64,000 nt of DNA from positions 50,099,268 to 50,163,267 of the forward strand of contig CM070566.1 in assembly GCA_036346405.1 (NCBI GenBank), written 5' to 3'. Shown here in pieces: positions 32,454 to 45,531 of the stretch. This DNA comes from Phyllostachys edulis. Taxonomy: Eukaryota; Streptophyta; Magnoliopsida; Poales; Poaceae. The translations under genes were made by a program, and so were the position numbers. A model generated the notes under the pieces. That model was not told the origin of the DNA, searched no databases, and saw only the letters and a program-made list of their open reading frames with translations. Each line of letters opens with the position of its first letter. The stretch's first letter is position 1.

Positions 32454-35400
32454 TGTAACGTCCGTTTTCGGACGGTCAAATAGTAACTTAATTTCATTCC
32501 GTTCTTCGCCGTAATTCAACTAGCGACTATTTTCGAAAACCTCCGTTCTTCCCCGGTTTGAGTTTCAAATGCAATGTTTGTAGCGTTTGAAATTCAAATT
32601 TCACTGCTTCGAGTTTTCCTCCGTTTGAATCTCCGCCGATTTGAGCTGGTCCCATTCCTTCTCGGGCTTGGCCCATCTCCAGTGCCTGCCCATCTCTAGC
32701 CCACCATTTCAAACTCGCCTTCCTCTTCTTCTCTCCTCCCCATTCCCCTCGGACAAGAAGCCAGCAGCAGGAGGTGGAGGTCTTCTTCTCCCCCCACAGT
32801 CAGTCAAGAGCCGGAGAGCAGGCAGACTAAGCGCCCTTTCCTCTCCCCTCCCGCCGCTAACTCCTGGTCACCTCCTTCCTGTCTTCCCCTCTGTCAGCAA
32901 GCAGCAGCAGCATACCACCTTCCCCGGTTCCTCCTGGTCAAAAGCCCCAATGGCGGCTTCTCCAAACCCCCCCTGCTGCGCTAACTCCTCGCCGCCTTTA
33001 ATAAGCACCGGCCTTAATACCAGCCACCGCTTCCACTGAGCGCGCCCATCCTCTGCTCCTTCATCAAGGCGCCACCTCATGACGACCGGAGCTCCACAGT
33101 CTTGCAGCCCGCCTGCCCCTTTGCTCCTCACTAACCGCCTTTGCCGCCGCTTTCTCGCTGCGCCCAGTCCCGAGGGCCGTCGTCCAGCGACTGGGAGACG
33201 CGCGCCCTCGTCTGCGTCACCAGCTCCGCGTCCGTCGCCTTGACCGGAGCCATCCGTGCGAGCCGCCGTCACCACCCGTCACCGCAGCGTCCTCGCCAGG
33301 ACGGGCAGCAGCCACTGCAGAAGCTGCCTTGACCAAGTCGACTGAGTCCCTTCGTCCTCACACTGCACCTCAACCGCCTCAGCAGCGCCATGCCTCGGCC
33401 GGCCAGCTCCTTGCCGCTTCGTCCTCGCCTTGACCTCCCGCTCCCTCCGTTGCCCTTGGCCCTTTATAGCCCCTTCACCCCTGGAGCTCCCCACGCCGCC
33501 CCATTGCGTAAGGTAAGAACCATACCTCAATCCGCCAAGCTCCCTCTTCAGCCGCCGCCGCCACCTTGTAGACGCCTTGAGCCCCGCCTCGAGATCAGCA
33601 TCACAGCTCCGTAGCCAGTGGACTCCATTCCCCACCACCCATCTCCTCCCCATCGCCAGAGACCTCCACCGACGCCGCCCTTCTTCTCCGCTCCGCTGCC
33701 GCTGCCGAGCCGAACTGCCACCCCGAGCCGCCTGACCACCCTTCAACACCCCTCACCGCCAAGCGAAGCAGTGCAAGCGCCGCCTTCTCCCTGGCGTCGC
33801 CCCCAAGGCCAGCACCAGGTGTGAGTCGCCGCGCCTGGGCCTTGCCCCCACGCCTGCCTCTCCCGCCGGCCACCTCCCCGAGTCCGCCTCCCTCCGGCTC
33901 CCAGTGCCACCACCTCACGGCCTCCCCGCCGCCTATCTCGCCCGGCCCCAGACTGGCCGCCCGAGAGTTCCTCTCCTCTACTCAGAACGGAGAGGAGGAT
34001 TGGGTTTTATTTTTTTTTGGGATGGTGGCCCCACCTGTCATAGGCTCCTCCTCCTCTCAGAATCGCCAAGGGCCCCAGCGCCATCAGGCGTGAACCCGAG
34101 CCGCCCCTGTGCCGTGGACTTGGTCCACCCACTGCTCGTGGACTCATGACCTTCTCTCTCTCTTTTTCTTTTCCTTTTAAGCTTCAGAATTCAGATCTCC
34201 TCCATTATAACTCCAAAAATTGCAAAATAAATTTCTAAAATTCGTTAAATCAAGATCTTGCTAATGGCATAGGACTTGATTAATTTGGAGTTCATTTGTG
34301 TATTCTTTTGTATTTACTTGCTCTCTTTGCCGTTGTGCTTTTTTCCCAAATCGCCTGCTTAGGATTCAAGACGCGGAGATTCTCAAGTTGATCAAGACCA
34401 AGAATATCACGATCATCTTGCCTCTAACCAAGGCGAGTCAATACTTTGACCATGTTGCTCCTACATTTTATGTAAATTAGTTTCTTTTAAATTAACAAAT
34501 TGCATGCTTTAATTTTTAATCAAATGTATGTTAAAGCTTAAGGTAGTTAATTACCTACTTGTTGTTTAATTAATTAATATGCCATCCATGTCAACTTGAA
34601 TCCAATAACCCTTGTCACCCTAGTAATACTATGGTAATACTAGTTATAGGTCGTACTTGGGCGACATGCTAGCCTTGCTCAAGTACCGGGGTATTAAATA
34701 CCCCAAATCATCATGCCTTCAAAAATAAAATGTTTTGGGTAGTCATTGGCGGTCTAATGACTAAGGCGAGAAAATAGTTTGGTTTACTCCTCAAAACCCT
34801 AAAATGCTAGCTCTATCTGGGCGGATGGTGAGGCGGATTGGTGCTCCGGAGCACGAGAATGATTGGGTTGTGGAATGAACCGCCAGATAACCCTAAGGAC
34901 TTAATCGGGTCACGACCTCCGTGTTAAACAAGTGCGACACAAGTCTGCAGAAAAACTTCGACTTAGCTTAGTAGATTTATTGAACCTTGATGCCATTTCA
35001 TTTGGCGGATAAATGGGGAGCCAAGTGGATTCATTCTGCTTGAATGGGACACCAAGAGGAGGGTGACGTTTTGCCGGTCGAGGTATAGCACCGCTATGCC
35101 GCCGAGAGTAAAACATCCCGCTCAACATCATGGGCGTAACCCTATATGTGCGAAATGACAGAAGGGGCGAGATAGGTCGAAACGTTATTGTGACAACCTC
35201 TCGACTACACATCTAAGGAATTGTGTAGGGCAATGAGTTAATTGTCTCTTGTGGGTAAAGTGTGCTATCTCTGCAGAGTATTAAACTGTTTAAACAGCCG
35301 TGCCTACGGTCAAAGGCGGACATGGGAACTTAACTTGAGTTAGTTCTATTTCAAAACCTTGTGGGTGGTATAGAAATGTGGCGGGCTCACCTAGCCCTGA

Positions 35401-36168
35401 ATTTGTTTTTCCTGGGTGGATGTACCCCAGTGTTGTTAATATGGTGGATGTAACCAAAATCAAAATAAGCATGAAGGTGGAGGCAGCCTCTACTGAAATA
35501 ATTATTGCACATTACTCTCTTTATAAATATTGCAATTTGTTAAAAATGCTAAGTCATAGGATTTGTAACTATATTATTGCAAAACTTGCTTTCGCAAATA
35601 AAAGAACCCGAGCCATCCTTGTTAAGCCTTGCATATATATAATTGCATTTGTGTGTTGGCTCGCGAGCACGGTAGTAGTGCTCATCCTCGCTTCTCTCCC
35701 CCACCCTTCAGATAACGAAGATGAAGGAGACTATGCCTACTACGATGGGCCAGAAGACGATGGACAAGGATATGACGAGGAGTAGGATAGTTCTGTAGTT
35801 TAGATCTTGCCCAATCTAAGTAGACTCGTTGGTACCCGCGTACCACCGATATTATCCAGCCCTTGGTTAATATCTGTCGTACACAGGACACCCCAGTCGC
35901 TTGCCTGTGTGAGATGAGCCCTACCTTCCCTTTTGCTTCCGCTGTAGACTTGGTCGTTCTTTTGTGATGTAATATATTTGGCCTTGTGCGGCCCTTTTGT
36001 AAACTCGACCCGATGAGGTCTATGTTACCCTGTGTTGTAATATATTTGTTTTAGTTCACGCCTTGTATGAATGATTCAGCAATGTGTACTGTGAAGTGCT
36101 AGCTACTGATCCAGGGAATAGCACAGTGATTCACTGAGGATTTGGATTCTCAGAATCCGGGTCCGACA
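32454..36168 (+). mobile_element. Solo LTR, family 1 (Ty3/gypsy), 3715 bp
   Basis: Begins TGTAACGTCCGTTTTCGG and ends GGGTCCGACA, with TCGAT duplicated at 32449-32453 and 36169-36173. The unoccupied site is visible in the paralogous block (TCGAT at 56412-56416, followed by GGAAAAAATCTATG). It is the same family as the LTRs at 38336-42219 and 47839-51691, in the opposite orientation. It contains the conserved GTAAAGTGTGCTATCTCTGC box near 35254. The pyrimidine-rich first half (32640-34150) yields many long but meaningless frames. Confidence 0.93.
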
Positions 36169-36173
36169 TCGAT
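36169..36173. repeat. Family 1 solo LTR right target duplication
   Basis: TCGAT, matching 32449-32453. Confidence 0.9.
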
Positions 36174-38335
36174 GGAAAAAATCTATGCACCACTGTTTAT
36201 GTGAACCCAAGTATGGAATACGAACACTGTATGTTCCCCATCGTCATGTAAGAACTAACAAGTTGCCTTCAGTTATCAAACAAGTTGCCCGTGCGCCTTT
36301 GCCCGCCTCCTCCTCCTCTGACCGGCCCCGCACATCGCCTCCCTCCTCTGACACTACCGCCCTCCTCCCCCGACACCGCCACCGGCCTTCTCCTCCCTTA
36401 ACGCCGCCGGCCTCCTCCTCCTCCTACCCAGACGTTGCTGCTGCCACCCCTCCTCCTCCCCCGCCACCGCTGCCGGCCTCCTCCTCCCCCGATGCCACCA
36501 GCTTATTTTTGTTTTTATTTCCTTTTTCAATTGTTCGATTTCCTTTTTTTCTTTTTTTGTGATATAAATGAATTATTTATGAAATCATTCATTGTCGTTA
36601 AGATTTGCTTGTGTACGAATTGTCGTTAATTATCGTTAATTGTCGTCAAGATTTACTTGTGTGCGAATTATCGCTAATTATCGCTAATTGCCGTCAATTG
36701 TGTTAATTATCGTTACTTGTCGTCAATTATCATCAATTATCATTAATTGTCATTAAACTCTATCAACCAAGCAATCATTTGCCTCAGGGGTATTTCAGTT
36801 ATTTTCTAACTCAGAGCTCTAATCAGCCTACCTAAAAGTCAAACTATCAAATACCAAACGTCTTCAGCCTAGCCCTTCAGCCTGACCGAAAACTGCTTTT
36901 CAAGAAAGCTGTGGCCGTCCAAAAAGACCCCTCATTGGACTCTACAGGTCACCGGTGCTTTCTTCGTTTACTGGCAATGCTGGTCGCTTCGTTTATTGGC
37001 AATGCTGGTCGCTGGATATCAGTATGTACGCTTGGCACGCTAGCTGCTACTCAAATTGCATAGTGCTAGCACAATAACACACTCCAGCCGCAGCGAACCA
37101 ACTAGCCCCATTAATTTAGCTGTAATTGAACATCAAACCTACCAGCATGAGCTAGCACATTGTCGTTGCTTCCTGGCTTCGTCACCTCTCTAATATTTTC
37201 GTCTACTACACGGTTCGATCCGTGCTGCATGCCTCTTCTATTCCTCTTCCTATCCTAATTAGTTCTCCACGCTTAACCTTGCTGGAAGAAACAACTTGCC
37301 GTGAAGCTGATTAGCGTCGCAGTAGGAATGAGCGGCTTTAGGAATTAATAGAGCACTTCGCTCAGCATATGGACTAGTTGTCCATATCTTTCTTGCCTCG
37401 TTCTTCCTTTTACTATTATGCCACTCGGACAACGTACGCCATGGGAACGAGCGGCATCAGGAATGGAACACTTCTCTTAAAGATGAGATGAAGGCTTCAC
37501 GTTATTGAAGGCCCTTAGTAACAATGTTGTAAGTGTACTACATTGCTCGATCGTTCTTGACGCTCAAATTGTTTGGCGCACTGTAGTACACATGTCAACT
37601 AGAAGCAGATAATTAACGTCCTGCATGTTATATACTGAAGAAAACTGATGAAATACAGATAAATCAAAGGGCAACGAAGGCATGCATGTAGGTAGGTCGT
37701 CTACTTAATTCTTATTGCCAAGCATGCGACCTTTAGGAATATGGCAAGGACTAGCTTGCTCGATCGGCAATGGTGTGACCACGTCTGATCCTATATATAT
37801 ATGTCAATTTCAGTTGCTAATAGGCACTTGCATGTTTTAAAAAGAAAAACAAGACTTTGCTAAAGGATTGTGAAACATCGGCATTGAAGTGATGTTCGCT
37901 CGATGAGATCATAGAACACATAGATGAATGTTTTCATTTCCTATCATAAAACACATAAATGACTTATCAAAACCTGGGCACAACAGCAGCTCGTTGCAGG
38001 TGACTAAGAAGGAAATACGAACACATCATGTAAGAATCTATACCCACATCATGAGTACTAATGGGTTCTTCAGGCCACCAATGCTTTCTGCCTCTAGTGT
38101 AATCAATTCGATAATCAAATTGTTCAGTGATAACACTCTCCAGCAGATCGAACACTTACCGCCCAAGTTAATTAGTTGTTCTTTAACATCGCACCTACCA
38201 GCCTGCACGAATGGCTATTGCTTCATATCTTCCCCTCTCCATATGTTTTTTATATACGCCGTCGGCCGTTCCATGTGAACTGCATGTTTAATTTTCTCCT
38301 CCCATTCCACCGCTTACCACGAAAGAAACATCTTG
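36174..38335. repeat. R end, P extension and Q-block copy 3 (left part)
   Basis: 36174-36285 continues the R-block (as at 56417-56525). 36290-36960 is the C-rich and TTAATTGTCG extension also at 24200-24860. 36961-38335 is the Q-block with the second unoccupied CACTA site (ATT 37159-37161). A 31-bp local tandem duplication (CTTCGTTTAYTGGCAATGC) lies at about 36962-37010. Mini-frames start at 37328 and 37441. No gene is supported. Confidence 0.75.
38331..38335. repeat. Gypsy element left target duplication
   Basis: TCTTG, matching 51692-51696. Confidence 0.9.
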
Positions 38336-41300
38336 TGTCGGACCCGGATTCTAGGAATCCAAATCCTCTGTGAATCACTGTGCTATTCCCTGGATCAGTA
38401 GCTAGCACTTCACAGTACACATTGCTGAATCATTCATACAAGGCGTGAACTGAAACAAATATATTACAACACAGGGTAACATAGACCTCATCGGGTCGAG
38501 TTTTACAAAAGGGCCGCACAAGGCCAAATATATTACATTACAAAAGAACGACCAAGTCTACAGCGGAAGCAAAAGGGAAGGTAGGGTTCATCTCACACAG
38601 GCAAGCGACTGGGGTGACCTGTGTACGACGGATATTAACCAAGGGCTGGATAATATCGGTTGTACGCGGGTACCAACGTGTCTACTTAGACTGGGCGAGA
38701 TCTAAACTACAGAATTATTCTACTCCTCGTCATATCCTTGTCCATCATCTTCTGGTCCATCGTAGTAGGCGTAGTCTCCTTCATCTTCATTATCTGAAGG
38801 GTGGGGAGAGAAGCGAGAATGAGCACTACTACCGTGCTCGCGAGCCAACACACACAATGCAATTATATATATGCAAGGCTTAACAAGGATGGCTCGGGTT
38901 CTTTTATTTGCGAAAGCAAGTTTTGCAATATTATAGTTACAAATCCTATGATTTAGCATTTTTAACAAATTGTAATTTTTATAAAGAGAGTAATGTGCAA
39001 TAATTAATAACAGCAGAGGTTACCTCCACCTTCATGCTTATTTTGATTATGGTTACATCCACCATATTAACAGCACTGGGGTACATCCACCCAGGGAAAA
39101 ACCAAATTCAGGGCTAGGTGAGCCCGCCACATTTTTATACCACCCACAAAGTTTTGAAATAGAACTAACTCAAGTTAAGTTCCCATGTCCGCTTTTGACC
39201 AGAAGCACTACTGCTTAAACAGCTTTAATACTCTGCAGAGATAGTACACTTTACCCACAAGAGACAATTAACTCGTTGTTCTACACAATTCCTTAGATGT
39301 GTAGTCGAGAGGTTGTCACAATAACGCTTCGACTTATCTCGCCTCTTCGTCATTTCGCACATATAGGGTTACGCCCATAATGTTGAGCGGATGTTTTACT
39401 CGCCGATCGGCATAGCGGTGCTATACCTCGGCCGACCGCAAAACGTCACCCTCCTCTTGGTGTCCCATTCAAGCAGAATGAATCCACTTGGCTCCCCATT
39501 TATCCGTCCAGCGAAATGGCATCCAAGGTTCAATAAATCTACTAAGCTAAGTCGCAAGTTTTTCTGCAGACTTGTGGCTGCACTTGTTTAACACGGGAGG
39601 TCGTGACCCGATTAAGTCCTTAGGGTTATCTGGCGGTTCATTCCACAACCCAATCATTCTCGTGCTCTCTGAGCACCAACCGCCTCACCATCCGCCCAGA
39701 TAGAGCTAGCAATTTAGGGTTTTGAGAAGGAAACCAAATTATTTTCTCATCTTAGTCAATGGACCACCAATGACTACCCAAAACATTTTATATTTGAAGA
39801 CATGATGATTGGGGGTATTTTAATACCCCAGTACTTGAGCAAGGCTAGCATGTCGCTCAAGTACACCCTATAACTAGTATTACCATATAATTACTAGGGT
39901 GACAAAGGCTAATGGATTCAAGTTATCAAGGATGACATAATAATTATTTTAACATCAAGTGGGCATTTAACTACCTTAAGCTTTAACATACATTTGATTA
40001 AGAAATTAAAGCATGCAATTTGTTAATTTAAAAGAATATAATTTACATAAAATGTAGGAGCAACATGGTCAAAGTATTGACTCGCCTTGGTGAGAGGCAA
40101 AGTGATCGTGATACTCTTGGTCTTGATCGACTTGAGGGTCTCCTGCCTTGAATCCTAAATGGGCGAATTACCGAAAAAAGACACAACGGCAAAGAGAGCA
40201 AGTAAATACAAAAGAATACACAAATGAACTCCAAATTAATCAAGTCCTATGCCATTAGCAAGATCTTGATTTAACGGATTTTTAGAAATTTATTTCATAA
40301 TTTTTGGAGTTATAACGGAGGAGATATGAATTAAACAAGATTAAATTGAATGGAAAAAGGGAGAGAGGGAGCCTCTGGTCCACCGAACAGTGCATGGACC
40401 AGGTCCGCGTGAACAGGAGGCGGCCGGGTCCGCGTGAACAAGGCTTGGCCCACCTTTGGCGATGAAAGGGAGGAGGCGGCTTGCGGCTACAAGGTTCGGG
40501 GCCCACGGGTCGATGAGGAGGGGAGGGCTTAGGGCAAGATCGTGGTTTTAATGACCATCATTAAGGCCTTTAAAGTGTCATTAACACTTAATGATGGGGC
40601 ATGATGCTCGCCGAACCAACACGCACACTTCGTCTTGGTAGCGTGGCGCTGGCGGTCGCGGTTCTCGGGCGGCTCAGGTCACGGCGAGGCGAGGCGAGGA
40701 CACCGACGGGAGCCTTGTGCGCGCGAGGTGGTGACGGGGTGGCGGCGCCGGAATGGTGGACGATGGCGGCGGTGGGTGGTGAGAGGCGGTGGAGGCGGCA
40801 CGGTCACGGTGGAGGGGCGGTTCCGGTGATGGTTCGGGCCAGGGAAGGGGAGCACGGGGTAGAGCTCGGCGAGGTGGTTCTAATGGGCTTGGCGGGGTGG
40901 CCGGAGAGTGGCTGTGGACGGCGGCGGGTGGTGGCGAAGGGTGCGGCCGGAGTTGGGGAAGAAGAGAGATTGCAGCGGCTTCGGTGGGGGATTTCCGAAT
41001 CGGCTTGAGGGGAAATGGTCCTGGGGGGCCGAGGCTCACGGTGACGGCGGTGGCGGCGCCGGGAAGTGGCCGGAGGCGAGGAAGAACGGTGGAGGTGGCA
41101 GCGACCGAAGCGGAGAGGGGCGAATTTTGCTTGTGGACTTACCGAGCTCCAATGGGGGCGGCGTGGGGGAGCTCTGGAGGGAGAAGGGGGGGCTTTAAAG
41201 AGAAGGCAAGGCAACGGGAGGGAGCGGCGAGGACGAGCCGGTCAGTGCTGCGTCCCGAGGCGGCATGGGCGCGCGCGGAGCGGGGTCAAGGCGAGGACGG

Positions 41301-42219
41301 GAGTTGGTGATGTCGAGGTGCGCCCTGACGATTCGGCCGACGAGGGTGAGTGCTCGATCCGCGAGGAGGAGCACGGTGACGCCACGGTGACGTCGGGTCT
41401 TGCACGGTCCGAGGCGACAGGGCGCTGGCGGGCGTCCTTGGGCGCGACTTGACGACCGGGTGGTTGGCGTGACGAGGACGGCGATGACGCTGGCTTGCGC
41501 ACGGGAGAGCTCCGGGTCGTCGCTGCTGCGGTGCACGGACGGGCTCCAAGGTCGCGGGTGGAGTCTTCAATGAAAGCGAGAGGAGTGGGCGCTGCAGAGC
41601 GGGATGGGGGCGACTCAGGGAGTGGGTGGCGCTGCTGCGGCTCAGGCGCAGAGAGCAGGCGGGAGCAGGGAGTGGGCGCGGCCAACTGCCGCTGTCCTGC
41701 TGCTGCTTTGCTGCTGGTTTGGTTGACCAAAGGGAGAGAAAAGGGGGAATAAGAAGGTGACGAGCTGCTGCTGCTGGAGCAGAGGAAAGGGGCAGCCAGG
41801 GAGTTGGCAGCGCATGGGGGAACAGAGAAGCTGCCGCTGCTGCTTTGCTGCTGATCGGGTTGACCAAAGGGAGAAGCAAGGGAAGGGAGAGGGCCTCCAG
41901 GGGGTGCTGCACGGGCTGGGCAGGGAGAGAAGGGCCGGGCTGGGCTGGCCTGGGGCCGAAGGGAGGTGGGCCGAGCCCAACAAGACCACGGGCTGAGCCC
42001 AATGAAAGAGGCGAAGATCCGAATCAGATTTGGCCCGAAGATTCAAAACGGAGGAGAAAATCTCCGAATCGCTAAATTGAATTTCGAATGTTTCAAACGT
42101 TACATTTGAAACACAGACCGAGAAAGACTGGAGGTTTTCGAAAATAGTTGATACTTGAATTACAGCGAAGAACGAACGAAATCTAATTACTATTTATCCG
42201 TCCGAAAACGGATGTTACA
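38336..42219 (-). repeat. 3' LTR of the gypsy element
   Basis: On the minus strand it starts TGTAACATCCGTTTTCGG (at 42219) and ends GGGTCCGACA (at 38336). It holds the conserved LTR box near 39165-39265. The GC-rich first half (40600-41750) has overlapping open frames on both strands, up to 238 codons, without recognisable domains. Confidence 0.95.
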
Positions 42220-42238
42220 AATCCTACCCACCTTAAAC
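42220..42238 (-). promoter_or_regulatory. Polypurine tract of the gypsy element
   Basis: On the minus strand AAGGTGGGTAGGATT lies directly before the 3' LTR start. Short purine-rich runs at this position prime plus-strand DNA synthesis. Confidence 0.6.
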
Positions 42239-42262
42239 AGAATCTCGACCCCGAGATTCGAG

Positions 42263-43540
42263 CTACTCCGAGAACAGGGACGGGTAGTCTTGCTTTAGTT
42301 GATCTTCGCGTTCCCAGGTGGCTTCCTTGGCGGTGTGGTGACTCCACTGGACTTTGCAAAGGCGGATGACTTGACGTCTGGTTTGCTTCTCGATGACATC
42401 GAGGATCTTGATCGGATGCTCGGGATAAGTCAGATCTTGCTGAACGGCGATGGCTTCAACGGGCGTCTGTTCTTCAGGTACTCTGAGACACTTCTTGAGC
42501 TGGGAGACGTGAAACACATTGTGAACTTCTGACAAATTTTCCGGTAGCTCTAACTGGTAGGCAACTTCTCCACGCTTGGCGGTGATGGGAATGGGCCTAT
42601 ACATCTTGGGGCAAGCTTGCCTTTCACTTTGAATCTTCGAGTTCCACGAAGCGGTGATACCTTAAGGTACACAGCATCTCCAACTTCAAAAGTTAACTTT
42701 CTCCGACGGTTGTCGGCATAACTCTTCTGTCTTGACTGAGCTGCTTGGAGACGATCTCTGATCAGTCGAACTTTCTCTTCGGCTTGCTTGAGAGTATCTG
42801 GTCCGAAGATATATCCTTCACCGATTCGACCAATGTAGAGGGTTCGCATTTTCTTCCGTAAAGTGCTTCAAACGGTGACATTTTCGACTTGATCGGTAGC
42901 TAATATTGTATGCAAACTTCGGCATACGGTAGACACTTTTCCCAATCTGCAGTAAACTCCAAAGCACAAGCTCAAGCATGTCTTCTAGAATTTGGTTTGT
43001 CCTTTCTGTCGACCATCGGTCTCATGGATGATAAGCTGTGCTAAAATCAAGGTGTGTTCCAAGGGCATCATGCAAACTAGCCCAGAAATGGGAGGTGAAT
43101 TGAGATCCTCGATCGGAGACTATCCTCTTGGGTACTCCATGTAAACACACAATACGAGCCATATATAACTCGGCTAACTTGTCTCCCTTATAAGTTGTAT
43201 TTACTGGGATGAAATGGGCTACTTTGGTTAGTTTGTCAACTAAAACCCATATTGAGTCACAACCGGACCTGGTTCGGGGTAGATCGGTAATGAAATCCAT
43301 TCCAATCTCTTCCCATTTCCACTGAGGGATTTGCAGGGGTTGAAGCAATCCTACTGGCTTCTAATGTTCGGCTTTGATTCGCTGACATACATCACAACAG
43401 GCTACATACTCGGCGATATCTCTTTTCATGCGTGGCCACTAATACAAAATCTTCATGTCTTGATACATCTTGGTCTTTGCTGGTGCAAGGTATACGCTAA
43501 GCTATGGGCTTCTTTCAGATCAATTCTTTGAGTTCCTCTT
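42263..43540 (-). pseudogene. Gypsy integrase with C-terminal chromodomain
   Basis: In sense order the HHCC zinc domain is near 43360-43450 (ILYWWPRMKRDIAEYVACC in a short frame). The catalytic core is at 43022-43348 (MDFITDLP with the first Asp, SDRGSQFTSHFW with the second). The third acidic residue is in NQILEDML near 42985, after a frameshift. The spacer at 42550-42849 holds KSYADNRRRKL and GDAVYLKVSP. The chromodomain is at 42263-42420 (CKVQWSHHTAKEATWERED). Integrase would insert the cDNA, and the chromodomain in this group directs it to heterochromatin. Frame breaks occur at about 43020, 42850 and 42605. Confidence 0.9.
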
Positions 43541-43549
43541 GGTAAGGAA

Positions 43550-44375
43550 CAAAGGACATTTCCCATACCATAGATTCCTTCGATCTTCGATCATCTTGGG
43601 GTTTTTCCTTTTGCCATGAGGTGTTTGAATCTCGGACTCGAGTGTCCTTGTTGAGCGGTTTTGATCTGCTCTTCTAAAGTTGGATGTGCTTCCATAGCAT
43701 TTGCAGTGCCTTGTTCTATCAAACACAGGTTGAGAGCTTCAAATTCCTTATAAAGCTCGGGTTGATGCTCTTGAATCATAACATTATCAAGAAGAAGACT
43801 TACGGCTTAATACGTCAGCAACTACATTAGCCTTTCCGGGATGATAATGAACATCCAAGTTGTAATCCTTTATTAACTCTAACCATCTTCTTTGTCGAAG
43901 GTTGAGATCTGATTGAGTGAATATGTACTTGAGACTCTTGTGGTCCGTATAAATATCACAATGATTTCCAATCAGGTAATGCCGCCAAATTTTGAGGGCG
44001 CACTCTCGCCGCTAACTCCAAGTCATGAGTTGGATAGTTGTCTTCATGAGGACGGAGCTGTCTGGATGCATAGGCTACAACTTTTCCTCCTTGCATAAGC
44101 ACGCAACCAAGACCTTGGCGCGATGCATCACAGTAGACTTCAAAGTCTTGATGAATGTCCGGCAGGGTCAATACTGGTGCAGAAGTTAACTTCTTCTTCA
44201 ATTCTTTAAAACTCTTCTCACAAGCATCTGTCCATTCATACTTCTTTTCTTTCTTAAGTAGGTGGGTCATCGGCCTGGAAAGCTTGGAGAATCCTTCTAT
44301 GAAGTATCGGTAGTATCCGGCCAAACCGAGAAAACTACGAACTTCTGCCACTGATGTAGGCTGCTTCCTCCAACC
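43550..44375 (-). pseudogene. Gypsy RNase H region with RT C-terminus
   Basis: The frame at 43956-44351 starts in the RT-RNase H linker ([20 protein letters not shown], then [13 protein letters not shown]) and runs into RNase H ([18 protein letters not shown], with the first catalytic Asp, then DLELAA with the Glu). The frame shifts after DLELAA, and the rest lies in other frames down to about 43590 (IQEHQPELYKEF). The RT catalytic YxDD motif and everything before it are missing upstream at 44376. Confidence 0.88.
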
Positions 44376-45500
44376 TTCCTGACTAAACTACGACATTAAT
44401 CACTTTATTCTTCAAGCATTTGTATCCATTACAGTCCTCCAGGATGTCTTTATATAAACCCAATATCTCCATTATGGAACCTCCCAAAAGACTGCTTGTA
44501 ATCCAAACTTCCAATTTTAATCCACTGAATTATTTTATCACCATCTAATCAATAGTTATTTAGTCCATCTCCAATATCAGTAAGGCATACTTCCATCATA
44601 TATTCTAATATCCCACAACCAAATGTTTGTATAATCCAATATTTAGCAATTATACCCTTCCGTAATCTGATCAAGGCATATCTCTATAATCCAACCAAAA
44701 TTTCTGATAAATCCCAACTTCTCTATAATCATATTCAATTGAATCCAATGTTACCACATAACCATTTAATTCCATACTTCCTGATCCAATCCATTATACC
44801 AAAATCAACATCATGAATTAGTAATCCTATAATCCATTCCTCATTAATCGGGTAATTCCTTGATCAAATTCCCACCGTAACACTTTTCTATAATCCATCA
44901 TCCAACAATTATAGTTCTATAATCCAATCTCCACAATTATAGTTCTATAACCCAATCATGATTCAACTAACTCTCCCCAAATTAATATCGTGAATCATAA
45001 GAAAATCCAATTTTCTTAGCATTCTATTCTCTACCTTTAATGCACACATAACTCCATTCCAGGTTGTCAACCAACATCATAATTAACTTAAGATTAGATG
45101 AAGATCCAATTCCTTCTAATAATCAAATCAGTACCTTAGATTCCTATACCTTTCATGGTTGATCAAAACTTCTCTTTATGATCATTTTCCTTCTCCATAA
45201 TCTATATAACCCACCGATTTGCTATTCTTTAAACCTTTCATAAACAAGGTTTATTCACCATCGCTTTCTAGTATTCACAAGAATTTATCACATTGACAAA
45301 GCTTAAAAATTCTCTATATCAGTCCCATTAATGATCTCCAAAAACCATCTTGCTTTGTCTCACACACACCACTTATGCTCAACAAGATTAGCTGCCATGC
45401 GACTATACTCAATTGAACACTCTCCCATAATCATTTCTCAGGCGACAAGATGGGATGAGGGAAGCACGATAGGCTAGAGGGAAAAGCACACTAGGCGTGG
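44376..45500. other. AT-rich non-coding segment replacing protease and RT
   Basis: About 1.1 kb with no open frame of note and many degenerate words such as TATAATCCAA and CTATAATCCAAT. It sits between the Gag knuckles and RNase H, exactly where protease and the RT palm should be. No LTR or terminal repeats were seen within it, so the origin (old insertion, replacement, or filler acquired by template switching) cannot be decided. Confidence 0.75.
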
Positions 45501-45531
45501 GAGAACAAAGGAGGAAGACGGAAGCATCCTA

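Noticed and set aside
40600..41750. Long overlapping open frames on both strands (up to 238 codons), repeated at 50240-51474
   Set aside because: They lie in the GC-rich half of LTRs, occur in all frames, have no recognisable domain and differ between the two LTRs by frameshifts.
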